DNA of 43,914 nt from Saccharicrinis sp. (GTDB lineage Bacteria > Bacteroidota > Bacteroidia > Bacteroidales > Marinilabiliaceae), in NCBI GenBank assembly GCA_024635585.1, contig JAGXIP010000075.1, positions 1-43,914 on the forward strand, in the 5' to 3' direction. The notes under the pieces were generated by a model that worked only from the letters and a program-made list of their open reading frames with translations, did not search any database and was not told the DNA's origin. A program made the translations under genes and the position numbers. The first letter of the stretch is position 1, and every line of letters begins with the position of its first letter. Positions 35,123-42,700 of the stretch are shown piece after piece.

Positions 35123-35737
35123 ATGAAAGATATAATTGAGAAATTGTCAAAAATAGAAAATGGATTTAAACCAATTGAAGCCCATGCATTAAGTATAATC
35201 AAATCAAATTCAGTTGGAGATTCTATGATTATTGCATGCGAGCTATTAAAACACGATAAGTATCAAATTCGTAGTTTAGCTGTTTTCATATTGGGGTTTA
35301 TAGCTTTAAAAGATTTGGGAGCATTGAATATTTTAAGGAATGAAGTTGGGAAAGATACAAGTTGGCAAGTTCAGGAGATATTGGCAAAAGCGTTTGACCA
35401 ATATTGTAAAGACAATGGATATGAAAATTCATTGTCAACAATAAATGATTGGTTAAGCGATGAAAATGCAAATGTATGTCGCGCAGTGACAGAAGGATTG
35501 CGAATTTGGACAAGTCGACCATATTTCATGGATAATCCTGGCGTTGCAATAAAATTAATTAGCAAACACAAAGGAAGTGATAGCGAATATTTAAGAAAAT
35601 CTGTTGGCAATTCCCTTCGTGATATTTCAAAAAAACACACTGAACTGGTAGAACAAGAAATATCAAATTGGGATTTGACAGACAAAAAAATAAGTTTCAC
35701 TTATAAGTATGTCATTAAAAAAAAACAAAAAATTTAG
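35123..35737 (+). CDS. HEAT-like protein, DNA-alkylation-repeat (AlkD-like) family
   Basis: 204 residues from the ATG at 35123; an ATG at 35114 is also in frame. It is all helical, with repeats such as QIRSLAVFILGFIA, WQVQEILAKAFDQYCKDNG, NVCRAVTEGLRIWTSRPYF and YLRKSVGNSLRDISKKH. The VCRAVTEGLRIWTSRPYF and SVGNSLRDISK segments recall AlkD-related HEAT proteins; whether the glycosylase activity is present cannot be told. It has a higher A+T content than zwf and pgl, between which it lies, suggesting a later insertion. It ends in a poly-A tract (9 A, C, 6 A) where a frameshift could hide a longer C-terminus. Confidence 0.7.
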   Translation: MKDIIEKLSKIENGFKPIEAHALSIIKSNSVGDSMIIACELLKHDKYQIRSLAVFILGFIALKDLGALNILRNEVGKDTSWQVQEILAKAFDQYCKDNGYENSLSTINDWLSDENANVCRAVTEGLRIWTSRPYFMDNPGVAIKLISKHKGSDSEYLRKSVGNSLRDISKKHTELVEQEISNWDLTDKKISFTYKYVIKKKQKI

Positions 35738-35898
35738 CAATCTCTCTTCCATTTGATAATTTAGAAGATGGTGAAAAAATCTATTCGCAAGTATTTGGTA
35801 AAGAAGCACACGATAACCACCATGCCACGTATAGTTTAGCAATTAAAATTAAAATAAAACAAAATGAGCAATATCAAGATATTCGATTCAAAACTTGA
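35719..35898 (+). other. unexplained open frame between the AlkD-like gene and pgl
   Basis: A frame of 59 codons without a usable start runs from a stop at 35716-35718 to TGA at 35896-35898, overlapping the pgl start. The part before pgl reads AISLPFDNLEDGEKIYSQVF and then GKEAHDNHHATYSL, a composition like real protein. It could be the tail of a truncated gene or the product of a frameshift in the adjoining A-run. I recognise no family. Confidence 0.35.
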
Positions 35899-36565
35899 AA
35901 TAGCCCAATTTTTCGGGAAGCTTTTAAAGGAGCGCACTGCTCAAAGTGATAAAGTGAATATAGCCTTGTCGGGAGGTAGTACCCCTAAAGCTATTTTTGA
36001 TGAGCTGGCACAAGCTTATGCCGATACTATTGATTGGGGCAAGGTGCATTTGTTTTGGGGCGATGAACGCTGCGTTCCGCCCATGGATGCAGAGAGTAAT
36101 TATAAAATGACAGTGGATCATCTCTTGTCAAAAGTGAATGTTCCTGAAACAAATGTGCATCGGGTATTGGGTGAGTTAAACCCCACGGAAGCTTGCGAAA
36201 AATATGATGAGCTTATCAACCACAAATTACCTAAGGTAGAAGGACTCCCGCAGTTTGATATTATGCTCCTTGGAATGGGCGACGATGGGCATACGGCTTC
36301 TATTTTTCCCCATGAAATAGAACTATGGAAGGCCTCAGGCAATTGCGTTGTGGCCACTCATCCGCAATCGGGACAGAAAAGAGTATCGTTGACCGGACAG
36401 CTTATTAACCATTCTAAAGAAATCTATTTTTTGGTAACAGGAGAGGGAAAAGCCCATAAGTTGGATGAGATAATAAAACAAAAACCGGGTTACGAAGAGT
36501 ATCCGGCAGCCTTGGTGATTAATCCTTTTTGGCTTATTGATAAAGAGGCTGCTGGGAAAATATAA
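35864..36565 (+). CDS. pgl: 6-phosphogluconolactonase (DevB/SOL type)
   Basis: 233 residues. It hydrolyses 6-phosphogluconolactone in the cytoplasm, the step after Zwf. Signatures are NIALSGGSTPKAIFDEL, the VHLFWGDERCVPP catalytic segment, SNYKM, and LLGMGDDGHTASIFPH. It is about 0.9 kb after zwf on the same strand and was probably once directly linked to it. It ends at a bidirectional hairpin shared with xseB. Confidence 0.95.
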   Translation: MSNIKIFDSKLEIAQFFGKLLKERTAQSDKVNIALSGGSTPKAIFDELAQAYADTIDWGKVHLFWGDERCVPPMDAESNYKMTVDHLLSKVNVPETNVHRVLGELNPTEACEKYDELINHKLPKVEGLPQFDIMLLGMGDDGHTASIFPHEIELWKASGNCVVATHPQSGQKRVSLTGQLINHSKEIYFLVTGEGKAHKLDEIIKQKPGYEEYPAALVINPFWLIDKEAAGKI

Positions 36566-36571
36566 ATAAAT

Positions 36572-36622
36572 ATTGCCTTATCTGTTTCAATTTTAAATTA
36601 AAGTATAGGCAGATAGGGCAAT
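36572..36622. terminator. bidirectional hairpin between pgl and xseB
   Basis: ATTGCCTTATCTG (36572-36584) pairs with CAGATAGGGCAAT (36610-36622), 12 Watson-Crick pairs and one wobble, around 25 bases. It lies between the stop codons of two convergent genes. No strong T-run is present. Confidence 0.65.
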
Positions 36623-36625
36623 TTC

Positions 36626-36826
36626 TTACTCTTCAATTTCCTTGAGGATATTCTCTACTTCTATTTCAGTATTGTGAAGTTTTTCTTTGCATACTTTTAG
36701 CAAAATAGAAACTCTTTTTACCTGTTCGGCCAATTCATCTACATCCAATCTGTTGTCTTCGATTTTAGCAAGTATATCTTCTATTTCGGTAATGGCCTCC
36801 ACATAGCCCATTTTTTTTTTCGTCAT
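36626..36826 (-). CDS. xseB: exodeoxyribonuclease VII small subunit
   Basis: 66 residues, a usual size. XseB forms helical hairpins that bind the large subunit XseA; the complex degrades single-stranded DNA. The pattern GYVEAITEIEDILAKIEDNRLDVDELAEQVKRVS, followed by LLKVCKEKLHNTEIEVENIL, is typical of the family. xseA is not in the window, whereas it is often adjacent. The gene starts 6 bases after the stop of the upstream histidine kinase. Confidence 0.9.
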   Translation of the reverse strand: MTKKKMGYVEAITEIEDILAKIEDNRLDVDELAEQVKRVSILLKVCKEKLHNTEIEVENILKEIEE

Positions 36827-36832
36827 ACGGTA

Positions 36833-37837
36833 TTAATTTAAACTATAGTTGGTACTCACCGGTACGGTAAACTTAAAAACACTTCCTTTTTCCAGCTTGC
36901 TTTCCACGCAAATTGTACCCTTGTTAATTTCCGCAAACTCTTTACACAAGGCCAAGCCCAGCCCTGTTCCTTTTTCGTTTAAAGTTCCCACGGTGGTAAG
37001 ATTGGCATCTACCCTAAAAATTTTGTCCAGATTATCATTACTAATACCAACGCCAGTATCGCTAACGGATACTTCTACAAAATTGGTTTTTTGAATAGCC
37101 GCTACCTTTATAACACTGCCAACTCTCGAAAATTTAATTGCATTGCTAACTAAGTTACGGAGCACGGCGCTAAACAAATCTTTGTCGGCCCATGCAATAA
37201 GATTATTATCAATATCGAGTGAAATGAGAATATCTTTTTCCTCGGCATTAATTTTTAGTATGGATACAACATTAAGTGCCAAAACCTTCACGTCTAATCT
37301 CTCGGGATTGTAATCGGTGGTGCCCAATTGCGTGCGCGACCACTGCAGCAAGGTATCAACTAACGAGTAAAGTTTTCGGGTGGAGTTGTATATTGACCTA
37401 CTATATGCCATAATTTCTTTCGGACTTTTGTTCTCTACTTGCAGGCTAAGTACCTCCGAAAAACCCATCAAAGAATTAAACGGGCTTTTTAAATCGTGTG
37501 CAATAATTGAAAAGAATTTATCCTTGGTAGCATTCAACTTTTCCATTTCGCGATATTTGTTCTTCCACTTTTTGTTTTTCCTTATGCTAAGCGCTAACAA
37601 AATGAAAAATACCACCACAAGCATTAAAAGGAAAGATATCCCAAATATATATATAGAATATCCCCCAGGTTTTGCACTCGCCATCTGACCGGTAAGTTCC
37701 AAAAAATGGTTAAAAGAATTTCCTCTTAAAAAGCTTGAAAAATTTGAAAATGAAGTGCCAAATGCTTCTTGACCATAGATTTTGACTGGTGTAAAAAGCA
37801 GCGATATCGCTATTAATACTCTAAATAGATGATCCAT
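36833..37837 (-). CDS. membrane histidine kinase with short sensor region
   Basis: 334 residues from the ATG at 37837, giving a signal-like hydrophobic N-terminus (7-22); an earlier in-frame start at 37894 would add 19 residues. A short periplasmic region (about 23-58) leads to one membrane segment (61-84). HisKA has His114 in IIAHDLKSPFNSLMGF, and HATPase has LVSNAIKFS, SDTGVGIS and GTGLGLALCKEF. No response regulator is beside it. It runs into xseB after 6 bases. The signal is unknown. Confidence 0.9.
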   Translation of the reverse strand: MDHLFRVLIAISLLFTPVKIYGQEAFGTSFSNFSSFLRGNSFNHFLELTGQMASAKPGGYSIYIFGISFLLMLVVVFFILLALSIRKNKKWKNKYREMEKLNATKDKFFSIIAHDLKSPFNSLMGFSEVLSLQVENKSPKEIMAYSRSIYNSTRKLYSLVDTLLQWSRTQLGTTDYNPERLDVKVLALNVVSILKINAEEKDILISLDIDNNLIAWADKDLFSAVLRNLVSNAIKFSRVGSVIKVAAIQKTNFVEVSVSDTGVGISNDNLDKIFRVDANLTTVGTLNEKGTGLGLALCKEFAEINKGTICVESKLEKGSVFKFTVPVSTNYSLN

Positions 37838-37943
37838 TTGTATGTTAAATCTAGGCACAGAATATCTGTAAAGATATAAAAATGATTTAAACACAAAAAT
37901 ATTACCCTACTATTCTGCTAATGCGATATCTATGTAAAGATCG

Positions 37944-38552
37944 TTAATCAAGGCCTTTGTATTTTTGTTTTAGTTTATTTAAATCACGAGCTAAGGTTTG
38001 TTCCCGTTCTAGTGCCCATTTTCTGTGGGCATCAAACTCCTCCTGTTTATCGCGTAATGCCCCCTTTGTTTTAACGGTTACCGAATTGCTGCGTTTAAAA
38101 AGAAATGCCATCACCAATAAGGCTAAAATCAATATAAATATGATAGTCCAAACCATGGTGCTGTAAGTACCCTTGGTTAAGCGTGTACCCATAAAACCAA
38201 AGCTGTCCTTTTCGTTGCTTGCTATTTCTAACTTACTATTTGTTTCTTGCAAGCTCGATTTAAGTACGTTAATTTCCTTTTGTTGTTCCTGCACATTGTT
38301 TTCTAAAGCAACAATATTATCCCGGAGTGCCTTAACCGAATCCAAGGAATTACTCTTTACTTTATATAGCCAAGTTCTTTTAACTACCTGAAATGCCTCA
38401 TACGAATTCGATTTTTTGATGATATAATCGAATTGGTCTTCTAAGTTGCCACCATCAAGACTCAATGCTTCAGTTTCCTGCGCAATTATTAAAGCATGCT
38501 GGCTAAAAAAAACTACTAATACAAAAAATGTGGATTTAAATAACTTTTTCAC
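37944..38552 (-). CDS. exported coiled-coil membrane protein of unknown function
   Basis: About 203 residues from a GTG at 38552, which yields a signal peptide (VKKLFKSTFFVLVVFFSQ, cleavage after IIAQ). The longer frame to 38660 has no ATG-led domain. The mature protein starts ETEALSLDGGNLEDQFDYII, has a coiled coil (about 75-115), one membrane segment (about 135-155) and a second basic coiled coil to the end. I recall similar Bacteroidota proteins labelled 'tRNA (guanine-N1)-methyltransferase' in databases; nothing here supports a methyltransferase. It lies between a histidine kinase and a zinc peptidase and its role is unknown. Confidence 0.7.
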   Translation of the reverse strand: MKKLFKSTFFVLVVFFSQHALIIAQETEALSLDGGNLEDQFDYIIKKSNSYEAFQVVKRTWLYKVKSNSLDSVKALRDNIVALENNVQEQQKEINVLKSSLQETNSKLEIASNEKDSFGFMGTRLTKGTYSTMVWTIIFILILALLVMAFLFKRSNSVTVKTKGALRDKQEEFDAHRKWALEREQTLARDLNKLKQKYKGLD

Positions 38553-38670
38553 TGGAGTAAAATTTATGTGTTGTGTTAAACTGACAACAAATATAACGCA
38601 AAAAAAAGCTTTATCATATATTAATGTTTTATAAAATGGGCTTAAAGTGGGATGTAACAATCGGTATTGA

Positions 38671-38709
38671 AATAAAAAAACCTCTTACCCGAGATCGAGA
38701 AAGAGGTTT
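38671..38709 (-). terminator. rho-independent terminator of the zinc peptidase gene
   Basis: AAACCTCTT (38678-38686) and AAGAGGTTT (38701-38709) pair perfectly. On the minus strand, the hairpin is followed by a run of T. It starts 21 bases after the peptidase stop. Confidence 0.88.
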
Positions 38710-38730
38710 ACTTGTTTTGATATATTTATT

Positions 38731-39426
38731 TTAGTCGTTGATACCTATATATCGAAGTATATAGAACAATAAGGTAACCAAGGATGCAAGCGCAGCCACA
38801 ACGTAGGTGTAAGAAGCCCATTTTAGTGCGTCCTTGGCTTTGTGATGAACGGCTCCAGTTGCCACACCGCTGCTATCTAACCATACCAGTGCCCTGTGCG
38901 AAGCATTAATTTCAACAGGTAGAGTAATAAATGCAAACAGTGTGAATATGGCATAACAAGCTATTATTATTTCCAAGGCCAATTTGTACGGTAAAAGCCC
39001 AGGGAGTAACAAACCACCAAATATCATAACCATAAAAATTACATTTAAAACATTAGCACTCACATTTTGAATTGGAACCAATGCTGATCGCAATTGTAAA
39101 GCAGCATATCCGTGAGCGTGCTGCACAGCATGGCCGCATTCATGAGCAGCCACTGCAGCCGATGAAACACCATATCCAGAATATACTTCGGGACTCAAAT
39201 TTACCGTTTTGTTGGCCGGGTTATAATGGTCGGTTAATTGACCCGCTACAGAAACAACCCTTACATCGCGAATGTCATTATCTCGTAGCATTTTTTCTGC
39301 CACATCTTTCCCTGTCATTCCGTAGGCCATAGGTACCTTTGAATATTCCTTAAATTTCTTTTTTAAAGTTGAATTTACTCCCCAGCTCAGCAAAAAGAAC
39401 ACACCAATAATTATCAATAAGCCCAT
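38731..39426 (-). CDS. YugP-type membrane zinc metallopeptidase
   Basis: 231 residues from the ATG at 39426, the usual family length; the frame opens earlier at 39507. An N-terminal membrane segment (2-18) is followed by a zinc-peptidase domain with HECGHAVQHAHGYA (His95, Glu96, His99) and by three membrane segments (about 118-142, 144-168, 205-228). The DHYNPANKTVNLSPEVY segment before the active site is typical. The natural substrate in Bacteroidota is unknown; a role in membrane protein quality control is a guess. It is followed by its own terminator. Confidence 0.9.
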   Translation of the reverse strand: MGLLIIIGVFFLLSWGVNSTLKKKFKEYSKVPMAYGMTGKDVAEKMLRDNDIRDVRVVSVAGQLTDHYNPANKTVNLSPEVYSGYGVSSAAVAAHECGHAVQHAHGYAALQLRSALVPIQNVSANVLNVIFMVMIFGGLLLPGLLPYKLALEIIIACYAIFTLFAFITLPVEINASHRALVWLDSSGVATGAVHHKAKDALKWASYTYVVAALASLVTLLFYILRYIGIND

Positions 39427-39507
39427 AATTTGTATTATTATTATAATTTTTAAATATTTCTGGTTTCCTGACAACAAATAAATGTAAGTAATGCACTTTT
39501 TATCCAT

Positions 39508-39733
39508 TGCGTACCACAGTAGATATACTTCTCAAAAAGTTTGCCATAACATACACATCATTAATAGCACCATTGTATTTTAACGATATATAGTAAAAAT
39601 GCTGACATTTTTGCAGACTCATACCAAGTACAAGTTTTTTGTACATAATGATTAATGTAAGAGCTATGTATATATCTTATTTCAATCTATTAAGGAGAGG
39701 GTTTTAATGTTTTAAGAGCCACCAAATGGGCTA
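39508..39733. other. region between the zinc peptidase and the M4 protease genes
   Basis: AT-rich and gene-free. Two small hairpins are present: AAAAATG/CATTTTT (39595-39612, CTGA loop) and GTACAA/TTGTAC (39627-39644). They could act in ending M4 protease transcripts or in the leader of the peptidase. Confidence 0.35.
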
Positions 39734-42700
39734 TTACCTTTTAACGACTTTATTAAGCAACTCTTTGCTGGCGGTTCGTATTTTTATAACATAAACACCT
39801 TGTTGCAAGGACGACATATTTATTTGTGCTTTATTATAATTTATACTGTACTCAGCTTCCAAATTTCTACCGTTAATGTTCAGTAGCTGAATGGTGTCAA
39901 TACGATCTTCCGACTCAATATAAAGTGCAGCACTTACCGGATTGGGATAAATCCGAACTGATTCATTTAAATTATCGCTATCTAAATTTGTACTCACATC
40001 TACAGTTCCTTCTAAAGCAATACTAACAACAGGTGTGTCGGGGTCTGACGAATGTATGAGTAGGTTTTCGTCGTAATCTTGATTTGTATTTGGGGCAAAC
40101 GTAACATCAAGCATGTATTCTTGTCCGGGAACCAGTTTTGTTGGGGCAAAATCAACAGTGAATGCATCTGAACTTGAGCTGATATCGCTAAGTGATAAAT
40201 TGCGGGTGCCTGTATTTTTAATGCTTAGAGTAGTTTTTTTCTGCGTATGAATGGGTATTGCGTTAAAGTTTAAAATACTTGCATTGGTTTCGATATGTTC
40301 AATGCCTGTAATTTTAAGTAAAACAGGAATGTTTATGGGGCCTAATTGAATGTCGTTATTATTAATTTGAATATCGGCAACGTACTCACCCTCAATTAAT
40401 CGGCTGGCGTTTATTTGGTATTTTAAACTATCGGATTTGATGCCCGACATAAATGTATAGCCTTTTTCCACATTGCATACGCTGGGATTTAAAGTGGTAA
40501 TACAATAATTTAATGCGCTGTTTAAAAACTGTAAATGACCCGTGTAATCAATGTATTGAAAGGACTCATCGCTCATGGTTAATATCTTCCCTTTGCCCCA
40601 TTCGGACAATGCAGAATAGCAATTACCCACTCTGTCGTTTATGAGCCTTATTGCAGGTGTAGTGACCTTTAGTATACACTCGGCATTGCTGCCAATAACG
40701 TACTGCTGTATAGATTCGGTAATTTTATGCGGTAGCAAAACAGCATCTCCCCATTTAGCAGTTTGCTCCTCATAGCTTATTCCGCTTCCTTGCAAAATAT
40801 CATTGTATTTACCTATTATTCCATCTCCCTGAATAATTAGGAATCCACCTTTATCGACCCATTCTCTTATCTCGGCTTTTTTAGAAACTAAAAAATCGGC
40901 AGAGTCATCCACTATTAAAACATCTAAGGAATTAATGTCAGTTGATAAGTTAGCCTCGGTAATATGGATGCAAGTCGCACCTTTGGACGTAAGTATATTC
41001 TTTAAACCGATATAATAAAATACATTTCGAGCCAGTCCTATTCTAATGCCATCATACTCGGGGGTAGAAGCATAATATCTGATTGGTTTTTGTTGGTTTC
41101 CTTTTTCGTAAATTGCCTTTAAATCACCAGCGTAAGCTAATAAACCACTGTTTAAATTATCTATATTGATAAAACTATCTACCTGTTGACCACTCAGTAA
41201 ATTAATAATAATTGTATCTGTTGTCACTGATAATTGTGGGGCGGCACTTATCACAATCTGCTTTTTAAGGGTATCTTTTGAAACACAATTATCAACCGCC
41301 AGCTGTACCTCGTAATTGCCCGGATTAGTATATCTATATTTAGGGTGCTGATCGTTTGAAGTGTCACCGTTACCGAAATCCCAATTCCAGGTGCTTGGTT
41401 TGGGCAGCGAGCTGTCCGCAAATTGCAAATTGAAATTAACAGGCAGACTTTCATCCTCAATAGTAAAATCAGCCTTTACCTGGGCTGCAGCATCAAAGAA
41501 AATGGTATTCCATCTTGCCCTAAAACCATCGGACGAAACGGTGGCATCGGAACTAAAAACAAGCAACATACTGCCCGAAGTTGCTTTAATTAGCATGGGT
41601 ACATCCAGCACTCCCTTTAACGAAGCCAGCAAAGGTGCCTCTTCGTTTTTGCCGTCATATATTTTTAATCCATCGCAACAACCTTCTGTTTCGAAGGCTT
41701 CAATGGTCAATGAAACTTCCTTTGCACAAATAGGCTCAATCAGGAATTTATGATTTGAATTGTTGGCATAGTTTCCGTTTTCGCCACCCGAATCGTAGAT
41801 ATATCCTGATGGAAATGTGGATTGCGTATGAACTCCTAACATAAAATTAGTGGCTACGCGAATTTTTTTGTTGCTGGTGGTAGATCCAAATTCATTGGTA
41901 ACAGTCAGCTCAACATTATATTTGCCATCGGTGGGATATGTTACCGTTGGGTTAGGATCGGATGAGTACTCGGGTTGGCCACCCTCGAAATGCCAACTCC
42001 TTGTGGTGGCTATATTTTCGCTAACGTCCAAATATGTTAAAGTACCATTGGTAAAGGCAATGGTATCACTCACGGTAAACATGGCGAGCGGGGCATCTGT
42101 ATTTTGTTGTAGTGTAACGGTGTAGTCTTCGTACTGACCGTATTTAGAGCTTTTTTGTGCATCCAGACTGTCCGCATAATCGTACCGGTCGCTACCCACA
42201 CGTAAACGCAAGGGGGTGTTGAAAATCTCTCCTACTGGAATTTTAATCTTAGCAGTGTGATGTGTTGTGGTCTTGGAAGTAAATATCCTTTCGTTGGCAC
42301 CGGAAAATAAGCCATCGTTGTTTATATCTAACCAAACACCAACTGCTTCTTTAAAATCGGAACCTGTACGTATGGCCAATTCATATTTTTTTCCTTCGGT
42401 CAGTATGGTTTGATAGGCGCAAGTAAAATCCGCATAGCCTTCGTCGGCACCTCGTGAGCGGTGGTCTATCTGGTTTAATTGAAAGCTGTAAATACCTCCA
42501 CTGCCTTTATTAATGCTTGTCGGTGTATGCATTGCCTGTATTGGTGTACCTTGATCCGAAACGGAAATGAAATTTTTAATTTCAGCCACATCGTTAATAC
42601 TACATCCGGATGTTCCAGAAACGGCTAATTTTATATCGTATTGGCCAGGGTAGGGCAGGGTTAAGGTGGGATTCTCGTCTGTACTAAATTCTTGGTCGTT

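Noticed and set aside
38671-38709. Regulatory attenuator for the neighbouring coiled-coil gene
   Set aside because: The hairpin with its T-run on the minus strand is placed directly after the zinc-peptidase stop and is a normal terminator.
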